Source of the DNA: Pleurodeles waltl
Lineage: Eukaryota > Chordata > Amphibia > Caudata > Salamandridae
Length of the DNA: 64,000 bases
Assembly (NCBI RefSeq): GCF_031143425.1
Contig: NC_090439.1
Location: 643,127,465-643,191,464 of the forward strand
Direction of reading: 5' to 3'
Positions 23,500 to 34,214 of this stretch are shown piece after piece; within the stretch, counting starts at the first letter, position 1; each line of letters opens with the position of its first letter. Position numbers and translations under genes: made by a program. The notes below the pieces were generated by a model, which was not told where the DNA came from, made no database searches, and worked only from the letters and a program-made list of their open reading frames with translations.

Positions 23500-24720
23500 A
23501 TCTAAGAAATGCGTATCATTTGATTTGTGTCAGAAAAAGATACGAATGGAGGACAGCCTTCCGAACTAATTTTGGGCTCTTTGAATATCAAATTATGCCA
23601 TTTGGATTGTGCAGTGCACCAGCTGCATTTTAATATTTCATTAATGCAATCCTTTGTGAGTACATTGATATTTTTGTAATTGTTTTGCCCAGAGTTTAAA
23701 AAAAGGAATTCCATCCCACTTTTCTGAAGAAGCAAATGAAGCCTTTCAAACTTGCAAGAAGATCTTATTTTGCCCATCCAGATCCTCTACATCCATATTT
23801 TGTAGAAGCAGATGCATCAGACATAGTCCTTGGAGCAATTCTTTCGCAGTATCACCCAGAGACAGGACAGCTACATCCTATGTCCTATTATTCAAGGAAA
23901 TTAACACCATCAAAAAATAAAATACTCTGTTTCAGACAAAGAATTTCTATTGAATAAATCATCTTTTGAGTGATGGACAAATTACCTTTTAGGAGCTGCC
24001 TCTCCTATTACAGTGAATACTGATCATCAAAATATTTTGCAAAAGCATTCCTTGCACAATTGAGATGGTCTTCATTTTTTGCTGAGTATCACATTTAGAT
24101 CAAGATGTCAAAATGGAAAAGCAGATGCACTGTCCAGAAATCAAGATACCAACTCACACAAGTGGAGTTTTTTATGCAAATAAACCATAGTGAAAATTCT
24201 AAGGATCAAGTTATTGCAGAATTAATGAAGGGAAGACTGATTTATGAATTCATTGTTCAACGGGTGACTTAAGATGAAGGAAAAAAATCCAAAGAAGATT
24301 TACTGTGGTACAAAAGAATAATTTCTTTACCTACTCTTAAACTGTGACAGCAAATTTTACATAAAACCCATGGCTGTCCCTTTTATGATCATTCTGTTAT
24401 CACAAAAACTCAATCAAAACACACTGCTAGTAGGAAAGGTTAAGAAAAGAAGGGCAACAATATGTATCTATATTTGACACCTGCAGCAAGACTAACAATG
24501 ATTGAATAAAATCCATGGGTTATCCATACCCACTTCACAATCCACCACAGTCTTGGCATATTATGGTCACTAGATTTCACAGATGACCTCCACTCTTAAA
24601 ATGCATTCACTACTATTAGGATGGTGGCGCATTCATTAACAAATATGCCATATCTGATACCAGTAAAAGGCAAACAGCAGTAAAACCTAGTGAGTTGCTT
24701 ATACAAAATATTGGGCCCCT
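23500..24720 (+). pseudogene. Ty3/gypsy Pol remnant (RT, RNase H, integrase pieces)
   Basis: Family landmarks appear in order in shifting frames. RT has [15 protein letters not shown] then [12 protein letters not shown] at about 23545-23630. RNase H has [15 protein letters not shown] at about 23800-23850, TDHQN at about 24010, and NGKADALSRN at about 24110-24145. The integrase core has SLDFTDDLHS and FTTIRMVAH at about 24570-24640. The YxDD catalytic box cannot be recognised where expected (about 23660-23700). The spacing suits a chromovirus/Sushi-like Pol. Stops and frameshifts are many, and no LTRs were found. Confidence 0.7.
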
Positions 24721-24858
24721 CCATGGAATATCTTTAGTAATAATTTCATATTGAGGATCTCAGCTTATCTTGGGGGGCATTTTACTAGTTCATAAGATTA
24801 GAATTCAGGTTCTTTTCTGCATTCCATAAACAAAATAATGGTCAGATGGCAATATTAA

Positions 24859-25035
24859 GGGCCTGAATATGACTTTGACGGTCCCACCACAGGACTGCCA
24901 AAGCCGCAGGGAGGACGCCATGGCAGTGACATCCACCCCGTTCATATTACAATGTTCCCACTGGGCTGATAGGTGGAAAAATTGCAATACACATTCCCGC
25001 CGGGCTGACAGGCGGGAACCGTGCTTGGATATTGG
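24859..25035. mobile_element. Possible truncated Harbinger-like MITE
   Basis: After TTAA the sequence begins GGGCCTGAATATGAC. A weakly inverted GGATATTGGCC lies at about 25027-25037, and the interior is GC-rich unlike its flanks. No matching TSD on the right, so this is tentative. Confidence 0.3.
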
Positions 25036-25058
25036 CCACAGCTCCTTCAATGAAAAAT

Positions 25059-25620
25059 ATATTTACACAATTTACATAATTAATAATCAATAAACAATGA
25101 ATAATAAATGGATTAAAAATTTAAATAATCATTTAATTAGCTTCTCACTCTATCACTCTACAAACCCAACAACCCTCAGCTAGCATATAACTAAAAAAAT
25201 ATAATTATTACACAATTTACAAAATTAACCATCAATAAAATCATTAATAATAAATGACTAATTAATTAATACGCATTATTTAACTACCCACCCTATATCG
25301 CTACAAGCTCAACAACCCACACCTAATATGTAACTTGAAAAAATGATTACACAATTTATATAATTAATAATCAATTAAACAATTATTAATACATTAATAA
25401 CTAATTATTAACTATTACTTAATCAACTACCCAATGTATGTTCCTACAAACCTAGCAACCCACACCTAAAAGATATAACTAGAAAATTGACATAATGAAT
25501 TATTAATGAAATAAATAATAATACATTATTATCTAATTGTTAATTAATTATACTTAATTAATTCCCCACCCTGTACCTCTACAAACCTCAAAACCCACTA
25601 CAACACTATAAATTACCATT
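25059..25620. repeat. Degenerate AT-rich tandem repeat, about 139 bp x 4
   Basis: The motif TTACACAATTTA(C/T) recurs at about 25062, 25207 and 25346, with a worn fourth copy near 25482. Each is followed by AATAATCAAT-type sequence and then a CTAC..ACCCAACAACCC-like block. The copies are diverged, so the array is old. Confidence 0.6.
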
Positions 25621-27215
25621 AAAAGGCGAATTAACAATTATATATCACTTAAAATTACAAACTATGTTCAAAAATATTGTCAGCACATATACAAACAATA
25701 TTCAACATGAAAAACTAATATATGAACTAAACACATAAAGATAATTTAAAAATGATATTTTTTACAACTATACTATAGAAAACGATATTACCAGCACAGA
25801 TATTCTAAAAAACAATATTACTTACCTAAACATAAATTGATAGTCTTGTCAACAATATTTCTGCATCACAATATTTCTGTATAGTGATATGTTTTCTGAT
25901 ATTACTGTTTCTCGATATTTAAAACTCGATATTTTGTCCAAACACCAAAACTAATTTCAGCAACAAATGGAGGGGAAAGGGCAAACAGTTTGGAGGAATA
26001 CCACTCTAAGGCTGAGAGGTCTAACACTAAATGAAGAGCAGAGAAAGTCAGTTGGTAGCATGGACCACAGGGGTGATGTGAAGAGTTGGTGAGTGCTCCT
26101 GTAAAACACATCAAACTCCTCACAGTTTGATGGGAAGCGTATGTGCTTCCATTTTTGTTTAACACTTGTGACATGGAAGATATCATAAATCTCTGCAGCA
26201 GATGCAATATCCAAATGATCGTAGTTTTGAAAAAAGGAGATATAACACATGCTGATATGTCATAAGTATGAATACCTTTTCTTTATGTTTGACAATGGTA
26301 GCCCACAGATCTTCAACATGTTAACATAATCTTGTTTTTACGCTGAGAGGATTTGAGTGTTGGATCAAGTAAATATGAATCTGTTATGCCTGAAGCAGGC
26401 ATCTATTGATGTAAGATGGCTTCATATCTTATGCAGGCTAACAGGCTTTGTATGTACTAAATCATTAGGCATTGCCTATGCACATCAAGTTTTATTTGTG
26501 TGTGTTGTAAACGTCAGAACATGATTTTTCCATTCTCTGCTGCATGGTGGCTAAAAATCTGCTTGGAATTCGATATTCCACAAAGAGCTAAAATATAGTT
26601 TAGGTTGTATGTGATTCCCAAACAAAAACATTGTTTTCTATCCCATGTAACAAGAGTGTTATCCAAGCTTAAAAGGCCCTTCCTTGCTCAGTGTGTAGTA
26701 ATGCATGAGAAAGGTATAAAGGACCCTAGCAGTAGGGGACACAGACTGACCACTTGCTTGGGAAAGATCCTAACAAAATGACTCTGATTTTAATCCTCCT
26801 GGCATAAGAGTCGATAAGGATAGTTACAAGACTCTGCTAATAAAATAATAAATCAAACCATGAGTCAGCGTTATAAAATATGGGTTGAAAATTATGATAT
26901 TTTATGGATGTGTGATGAACAATGTTTGCTGTGTATTTAGCGTTCACCTTTATTTCATATTTATTTGCTGAGAGGTTCATAATTACAACATAATTCTTGC
27001 TCACATGTTTTATACAAGTATAGCATATAATAAATATGAATACATTATAAAATACCATCATTTGAGTGCTCAGGGTGGGGCTCTACTATATCACCTGCAG
27101 ATGTAACAGATTCTCTGACAGATTTTTTGTCTCTTAACAGCCTTACTTCCCATATGCATAATGCATATACACTTGCCAATTTCACCTGCTCCTTACTGTA
27201 GTGTCTCGCACATTT
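25621..27215. other. Intergenic, AT-rich, nothing coding
   Basis: 25640-25930 is rich in short GATATT/AATATT words. No family motif was seen. GGTATAAAGGACCC at about 26714-26727 looks like a TATA region of an unknown LTR or promoter, with nothing to confirm it. Confidence 0.4.
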
Positions 27216-27405
27216 TGTGACAGAACCCTTTTGGTGCCTAATGGACTCCGTAGAGGTGTGATGTAGCAGTTACAGCAAACTGCAATGAATGCTTGGTTTA
27301 GAGTGTTGAGTTTGCAGTTACACACAGAAGAATAAAGACATGTACTATTCAGCTCCATATATGGCGTAGTTTTTGGCAGGTACCTAGGCATGGGAGGACG
27401 CTACA
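27216..27405 (+). repeat. 5' LTR of Mag-like element
   Basis: Begins TGTGACAGAACCCTTTTGG and ends GGAGGACGCTACA. Aligns over its whole length with 34029-34214, clearly diverged. Confidence 0.85.
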
Positions 27406-27407
27406 AC

Positions 27408-27426
27408 TAGTGACGAGATAGGGGAT
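27408..27426 (+). other. Primer-binding site, tRNA-Ser-like
   Basis: TAGTGACGAGATAGGGGAT begins two bases after the LTR. It resembles the complement of a tRNA-Ser 3' end, expected near TGGCGACGAGGATGG. Approximate match only. Confidence 0.45.
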
Positions 27427-29304
27427 AAGTAACTTGAAGAATGTTCATGCTCTCCCAGAGACTTTGTTGTAGTCCAAGCAAAGTTGCCGTGCGTGCCATG
27501 GATGTCACTGTTGAAGTACGGAATCAACGCTTCATGCATGTGGAGTCAAAGCACAGCTCCAGCCACCCCTAAGCAGTTGAAGACAACAAAATCATTGTAA
27601 AGAGTCTACATGTTGGTGGCCAAGAACCTAGTGGTCACGCCATACATAAAGGTAACACACTGCCATGCAAAATAAAATTGTACATTATATGGAGAGTTAA
27701 CGCTGAAGGCAGAAACAACCAGGTTTACAAAGCTCAGCCAAAGATAATAATAACTTGCCAAGTAATGCCGCAAACAAAACCGCTTCAAGGAGGAAATCAA
27801 CCAGCTGAAAGGAAGTGAAAACTGATGTCTAGAAAAGAAGAAATACATTACTTACCGAATCCACTAAAGAGAATCATTGTAACACAGCACTCGGTGAAGT
27901 GCCTCAAGGAGAAGTGCCCAGGGTTGTGTTTACTGAGCCATCCTTGCCCGAAACGGTTTGCCCACTAAGTTGCTGAGTGGGGCTCAGAATAACTTCATAG
28001 GTCTTTATACCCCTGCACCTATTTTTCCCCCTTCCTCTCTCCTTCCCCTCTTCCCCTTTCTTTCCTTTCCAAACCACAAAAACCCCACCCAACACCCTTC
28101 TCCCCTCTCCTCCCCTCCACCCTGTCTTTCCCCCCTACTTTAGACCCATTCCTTCTCTCTGTTGCTCCATTTAACAATGGTACATTTATTTCTCCAGCTC
28201 CCATTTGGGCGTTTGATGGGAGACTCATGGGACTTCAACCCCCATGAGCCTCAAGTCCGTGGTAACGTGCCTCGGTAACTACCACAGAGTGCGTGAGTCA
28301 CATCACCCTACGCAATGGTCAGTTTCATCTTGATTTTTCAGCACCGTGGTGACGTGCCTAGCACATGCCCATGGAATGCACAAGTTGACTTGACGCGCAG
28401 GTGAATCATCTCAGTGATGGGCTTTATCAGCATACTCGCCGCTCTGGCCTTAAGTTTCAAGCGGCTGGGGCAGGGACCCAATTAGGTTATTTTGTAGGAT
28501 GCTTCCTTTGATGCAGTAAGTCCTGCCTTCTACCTCTGGCTGGGGGCCACTTCAAGCAGACATTCCGGAACCTTTCACCACAGATAAGATGATTGTTCTA
28601 ATTGTTGTCTGTCATTCATTTTGTATTTACCTTGACCATATACTCTTGGTTTTCTTTGATATTGGGGTATGTATCATGTATGGTGACTTTGGATACAAGC
28701 AAACCACTAACACATTTATGGGAGATACACTAGTAGTTTGCCTCATTGTTTTCCATTCCCTTATTAACCTTTTAAGCATAGCGACCACCTTGCACTGGCC
28801 TAATTTACATCCCTACGGGACACTTTGTAATTTTCCTTGTGCTCTCGTTATTTTAGTTGACTCTGAATCTCGGGACACTATAGTATATACCTTACATTTA
28901 CTACTCCTTGCATCCTTTATCCTCTCACAGAGTGTGACTACAAGGGGCATCCTCCCCTCCCCAGACCAGGGGCAACTTGCCTTTTTCCTGTAGGGTAAGA
29001 GAATGAGCCAGTATTTTTTTTTTGTTGAGGTGTCAAACATTAATTTTGTTTGAGATTTGCATGTGTGTGTGTTCACCTTTAGCATTATTTTTTCACTCAT
29101 AGAGTGCTGTGGCTTGCTGTGACTACTTTCATGCACTGTGTGTCAATTGTGTCTGTAATTTTAATTCAACTTACTTTCCCTTTCTTTTATAGGCTACCCC
29201 ATAATGAGCTATCCCTCATATAGGCCCAGTTTGCATATTAGCGGTGCTTTTCACTCTTAGCGTAGGATAGGCACTTACCATGCATATAGGAGGGATACTA
29301 GGCC

Positions 29305-29349
29305 CTGATGAATGCCCCAGACCAGCTCAGCTAGACAAGCGGGCAGAAA
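29305..29349 (+). ncRNA. Hammerhead-ribozyme core-like motif
   Basis: CTGATGA (29305-29311) and GAAA (29346-29349) are separated by a stem of TGCCC (29313-29317) with GGGCA (29341-29345). A GTC that could be the cleavage triplet lies nine bases after the GAAA. I could not form a helix I. Confidence 0.35.
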
Positions 29350-29743
29350 CATGTTGGTCATTAGGACTATGGTGACACTATGAATCATTATACTCAATAG
29401 CGTCCCAATTGTGTTTTAAACCTTACCAACAAACACCACTATTAAAGGTGTAAGATACATTGGTGTTTTGTTAGGTAATTTTAGCTTCTATTTTCATTCA
29501 ACTGGATGCCCACGTTATTCAGAAAGATATAATTTCAGCACTCCCTCAGAGTTCCTTTAACGACGAACTGTGCTAGGATGTGAGGTAGTGCGCCCCCAAC
29601 CCCCCTTCCTATTTAAAAGGCTCCCTTGAGCCAGTGAGCTGACGAGCTTTGGAGATGCACCCGTGTGCCTGTGAGTGGTACTTGACCTGAGAGGATTTTG
29701 GCAGCATTTTCAGCAACCCCGATAAATATTCCTTGTTCTCTAC

Positions 29744-29787
29744 TCTCTACTGATGAAGGGCTAAACCCAGAAACACATGTCTAGAGA
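29744..29787 (+). ncRNA. Candidate type I hammerhead ribozyme
   Basis: All three helices can be drawn. Helix I pairs TCTCTA (29744-29749) with TAGAGA (29782-29787). The core CTGATGA is at 29750-29756. Helix II pairs GGG (29758-29760) with CCC (29766-29768). GAAA is at 29770-29773. Helix III is short (AC with GT), ending in the cleavage triplet GTC (29779-29781). The conserved core bases are all present. The weak point is an A-A mismatch closing helix II, where active hammerheads usually have G-C. Hammerheads of this small type are known from Penelope-like and related retroelements and from amphibian repeats. It sits between two direct repeats about 320 bp apart. Confidence 0.5.
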
Positions 29788-30439
29788 TATACAGCAATGT
29801 CTGCACCAACTTTGGTGAAAAACTACAGATAATATTCAAGTAAGCGCTAACTGTGAACTGCATTTACCAGGATGCAAAGGGGTGAACTGTGCTGGGATGT
29901 GAGGCAGTGTGCTCCCAACCCCACTTCCTTTAACAACGAGGTTGAGTCCGCCAAGGTGGTACCATCCTACCTGGCTGGGGATAGGTGGTCAAATGATGAA
30001 GCATGACACTATAATGTGTGTGAGACCACCTATTCCGTAAAGAGGAATCCCCCTCCCACAGTACACAACTACCATTACCATACCTCACACCGAAATTAGA
30101 CCACTACAGCAGTGATCTGATCATTGGTTGAATAGGCCAGACCGGCCTGTCCACCAAGTTTAGCATATTTTTGTGTTGTTAACTTCATAGGTCTTCAAAG
30201 ATTAAAGAGCCGAAAAGGACTTTCGGAATGGTGACATTTTTTAGGTGGCAGCTAAAAATGACGCTACAGTTCCAAGTAATGTCAAGGACGATCCTGAGGA
30301 CAACATGTGAAAGGACCTTGGAGAAGGTTTGCATAAACATGATTACCAAACAGCATCAGAGAACAGGCTACCCTCAGCATCAATAAGTTCCACAGTGGTC
30401 TGCAAACCTTCCTGAAACCACCACCATCCTTCGGTAGTG

Positions 30440-31430
30440 CCTAAAAGCAAAATGTTGGCAATAGATGGGCTGCATGGATAGAGACATTTGATGATTTCAT
30501 TGATGCACTTGAAGAGATTGATAACAGAAAGTTTTTCTAACATCTCAAAAATCTTGCTGGTGATGATGTGAAAAATGTCATAAAGAAACTGACAAGAACT
30601 GACAAGGAAGTCACAAGCCATTAGATTAAAGCAGCCTTACATCTCAAATTCAATCCAGCACCAAACGATTATAAAAGACACATTTTCAGTCAACAACACC
30701 AAAAACCATTGAGGAATTTGTGGAGCTACTCGATACAATCATCAAACACTGTAAGTGAAATTAATTTAATGATGAAGAAGCTATGCTTCTTAGAGTTATT
30801 GATGGATCTTTGTCAGATTGGGTCAGATGACAAATGCTGAGAGAAACTCTTAGTCTGAAGCGAGTCTTAATGGCTGCCAGAGCTGAAGAGCCTGCAGAAA
30901 CACAAGCTGCTGACATGGAGGTCAGAGGTGCCCAGGGTGAATCAGTCATAAGTGGGAAAAGTAAGCCAAAGCAAAAGACTAAAGGGCCCAAAGGGTCTGA
31001 TTTAGATATCGGCGGATGGGTTACTCTGTCACAACAGTGACAGATATCCTGTATACCAAAATATAAATCCCACAGTGAATAATGGGATTTATATTTTGGT
31101 GGACGGGATATCCATCACCGTTGTGACAGAGTAACCCGTCCGCCGATACCTAAATCAGGCTCACAGTGGTGTCTACACGTAAAAAGAAGTTATGTTTTAT
31201 ATGTGGATTTTTGTTTTCTCATGAAAGTAAATGTCCCGCCATTGGACAGATACGTAAAGACTGTTGTAAAGAGAATCATTTTGTGAAGGTTTGTAAAGCA
31301 AAGAAAAAAGCAAGTGTGTTGCATCAGGAAGCTAAAATGGCTAGCAGAATGTTCCAGAAGCAACGTTCGATGCATGCCCACAAGGCCAAGTGGCGACATA
31401 AGTGGTGCATCGATAAACTTAATACCTGAA
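30440..31430 (+). pseudogene. Mag-like Gag, interrupted by a MITE
   Basis: A degenerate capsid region is readable from about 30455: RWAAWIETFDDFIDALEEI, LAGDDVKNVIKKL and FNPAPNDYKRHIF. LKRVLMAARAEEPAETQA follows at about 30850-30910. The frame is cut by stops and by a palindromic MITE at 30993-31162. Beyond the MITE the zinc-knuckle region appears as CFICGFLFSHESKC and KENHFVKVC at about 31196-31296, with the second knuckle worn. Gag would bind and package RNA; this copy cannot. Confidence 0.75.
30993..31162. mobile_element. Palindromic MITE inside Mag gag
   Basis: Two arms of about 75-80 bp are inverted copies. The left arm begins GTCTGATTTAGATATCGGCG and the right arm ends with the inverse of CCTGATTTAGGTATCGGCG. 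The centre is near 31080. The inserted block separates the capsid and zinc-knuckle parts of gag. Same family as 42320-42488 and 42624-42792. Confidence 0.85.
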
Positions 31431-31453
31431 GGGAAGTACAATGAAGTACGCCA

Positions 31454-33900
31454 TTGAAAACCAAAGTGTATACATTGGCTGCATCGATGCCCATAAAGAG
31501 TCTAGGTTTATTTGCAGTGACAATGAAACACATCAAAATGAAGGTGCAAGCACCCATCCATGTGCTTCAAGGTACAGCGTCAAGTGCCTCTTTACTCTGT
31601 TTCAGCACAGTCACTGATATGGGACTAATATTTGGGAATTACAACTTGAATGCTCATCACAAAATAGTAAGTCAATTCCCTCCATTGTTTCATGATTTAG
31701 GGAAACTTAAGACTATGAAAGTAAAGCTGCATTTTAATGAGGATGTATGTCCTGTTGCTCAGACTCATAGACAATTAGATTTTTATTTACAAGAAGCTTC
31801 TGATAAAGAACATGAATCGTTACTCAAGCATGACAATATAGAGCATTCTTCTGGTCTGATATAATGGGTTTCTCCCATAATAGTAGTGCCTGAAATGGAC
31901 AATGAAGGAGCTGTACGCATAAGCATTGACATGTGTCAGGCAAACTAGGAACTTGAACGAGAACAACATCCAGGTCCACACATTGCTGACATGATAACAC
32001 AATTAAATGGTGCAAAGGTCTTCTCTCATCGTGATTTAAATAAAGGTTATCATCAGTTGGAACTTGAAGAAAATTGCAGGTACATTATAATCTTTTCTAC
32101 ACATGTTGGTCTGTTTCAATATAAAATACTTAGTTTTGTTGTGCTGTTGGCTGCAGAACTTTTCCAAGATGTCATTTGATGTATCATACAGCATGCTGTG
32201 AATATTTTCAATTATAGCAATGATATTTTAGTTTTTGGAGCTAAACTGAAGGAGCATGACAATGCTCTCACGCAAGTATGTTGTTTACTTACTGATGCAG
32301 GTTTGACTTTGAATGCAGATAAGTGTGATTTCTACAAGACAAAGCTAAAATTCTTTGGCCATATTGTTTCTGATGGGGGTACGACACCTGACACTGCGAA
32401 AGTACAAGCACTGTCAAATGCTGATCCCCCACAAGATATTTCAATGGTATGCTTATTTCTTGGCAAAGCCAGTTACTGTTCAAGATATGTACAAGACTTT
32501 GCCACTGTAAGTGCTCCATTACGAGAGTTAACAAAGAAAAATATTTCATTTAATGGTCACAATGTGAGAAAAGTTTCAAGAAAATCAAATAAACTATTGA
32601 AAATGCTGCTGAAATGGCATACTTCAATCTGAAACTTCATACAGAGGTTGTTGTTGATGCTAGTCCTGTCAGGCTAGGCGCTATTCTTGCACAGCCCAGT
32701 GGACACCCAAATGCTCGAAAGCACATTGTGGCATATGCCAGAAGACGTTTGTCCCAAACATACGTGCTTATTCACAACCTGAGAAAGAAAGTTTAGCTGT
32801 GGTACGGGCTTGTGAACATTTCCATGTATTCCTGAAGGGAAAGCCTTTTATGCTGGTAACTGATCATCCAGCTTTACAGATCCTTGGCAATCCAAAAGCC
32901 AAGATGCCTCCTCGCACTGAACAATGGGTACTGCAATTGCAAGAGTACAATTATACCATTGTGCATCATTCAGGGAAGGATCAAAACCCTGCTTACTACT
33001 TTTCCAGAGTGCCTGCACAAGGCCAAGTTATTCCGCCCAAGACGACTGAAGCCTACATTAATTTCTTTGTAAGATCAAATACGTAAGCTGCTATCTTGTT
33101 AGCACAGACTATCACTGCCACAAGCCATGATAGTGACATGCTGAATTTAAAAGACATAATTACACATCAGTCATGAAACCGAAACACTCGACCTCTGATG
33201 GTCAATGATGGTGAATTAAAAAAAAATACAGAAATGTTAAAGATGAACTGTTCATAACTCAAGAGGGTGTTATACTGCGAGGGTTGAGGATACTGATTCT
33301 GGAGAGTCTGCATCAGAAAATAATTGAAGAGGCTCACGAAGGACATTGTGATATTGTTGCCACAAAAAGAGCTCTCTGAGACCGAGTTTGCTTTCCGTAT
33401 TTAGATGAGAGGGCTGAAAAAGAACTTAAGGTCTGTCATCTATGCAATTTCCTTTCTACAAATCTTACTCACCATACTCTGAACATGTCAGAACTCCCAT
33501 GCATGGGAGAGAACAGACATCAAATGTTTCAGTCCCCTTGATAATGTACATCACCTAAGGGTGATTGTGGACGAATACTCAAGTTTTCTTTAGTCAAAGA
33601 CCTCTCATCCACAACTCGCGAACGAGTCATTGAGAGACTAGATGACATCTTTGCAACATGGGGTGTTCCAGCGATTTTGAAGTCTGATAATGCCCTGCCT
33701 TTTAACAGTCGATAATTAAAAGAATTCCTAAGGCATCTGAATACAAAACATAAAAAAGGTACACCTTTGTGGCCGCAGTTCAATGGACTGTTGAGCGTTT
33801 TATGAGTATGCTAAAGAAAGTAGTACAGCATGCAACTTGAGAAGCCCAGTTTGAAAACTGTATTAAATCCTACCCTATAAGGTTATCGTTCAGCAACTCT
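31454..33900 (+). pseudogene. Mag-like Pol: linker, RT, RNase H, integrase
   Basis: The 31454-31864 frame covers the region before RT (LKTMKVKLHFNEDV, VAQTHRQLDF). RT follows: SHRDLNKGYHQLELE at about 32023-32067, then NYSNDILVFG at about 32210-32240, where the first Asp of the catalytic pair is Asn. NADKCDFYKTKLKFFGHIVS continues at about 32313-32372. RNase H shows VVVDASPVRLGAILAQ at about 32650-32695, with LVTDHPALQIL at about 32855-32885. Integrase has an HHCC zinc site (EEAHEGHCD at about 33328-33355; CHLCN at about 33437). Worn core motifs follow to about 33900. Several stops and frame changes. Inactive. Confidence 0.82.
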
Positions 33901-33997
33901 TTTGACCAGAGGCAAAAATGACAGCTTCCAGTAACCAGATCAGGTCGACTGATGAAAGCGCCGTGAAGGTTGATTGAAGACATGTAGCTGTACATAT

Positions 33998-34030
33998 AGG
34001 TGAGTGTGTGTGTATGTGTGTGTGTGTGTG
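33998..34030. repeat. TG/GT microsatellite next to 3' LTR
   Basis: A run of GT dinucleotides with two interruptions runs straight into the TGTAACC start of the 3' LTR and hides any polypurine tract. Confidence 0.9.
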
Positions 34031-34214
34031 TAACCCTTTTGGCTCTGAACAGACTCCATAGAAGTGTGAGGTAGTCATGAGAGTGGAATGCAATGAAAGA
34101 TTTGTTTATAATGTTGAGTTCACAGTTACGCCCAGAATAAGAATTTTTTTTTGATATTCTGCTCCGTGTGTGGCGTAGTCTTTAGCGGGTACCCATGCTG
34201 AGGAGGACACTACA
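34029..34214 (+). repeat. 3' LTR of Mag-like element
   Basis: Begins TGTAACCCTTTTGGC and ends GGAGGACACTACA. Aligns with 27216-27405. Confidence 0.85.

Larger units (their letters stand above)
27430..30160. other. Non-coding interior of Mag-like element, probable insertions
   Basis: 28020-28140 is a polypyrimidine tract (C/T-rich, + strand). 29300-29940 contains two hammerhead-like motifs and a direct duplication (29565-29610 and 29884-29929). A 134-codon frame at 28589-28993 is hydrophobic but matches no family I know. Confidence 0.5.
27216..34214 (+). mobile_element. Mag-like Ty3/gypsy retrotransposon, decayed, both LTRs present
   Basis: Two short LTRs flank the element: 27216-27405 (190 bp) and 34029-34214 (186 bp). 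Both start TGT and end CTACA. A tRNA-Ser-like primer site follows the 5' LTR. Gag (30440-31430) and Pol (31454-33900) lie in the usual order protease/linker, RT, RNase H, integrase. About 2.7 kb between the primer site and gag is not recognisable as Mag sequence and probably holds later insertions. A palindromic MITE sits inside gag. Stops and frameshifts throughout make it inactive. I did not find a clear target duplication. Confidence 0.85.

Noticed and set aside
26690..26830. Promoter of a host gene (TATA-like GGTATAAAGG)
   Set aside because: No downstream coding exon or splice pattern; may be a piece of an unknown LTR.
28589..28993. Hydrophobic 134-codon plus-strand frame
   Set aside because: No recognisable family; composition is explained by AT/T-rich DNA.
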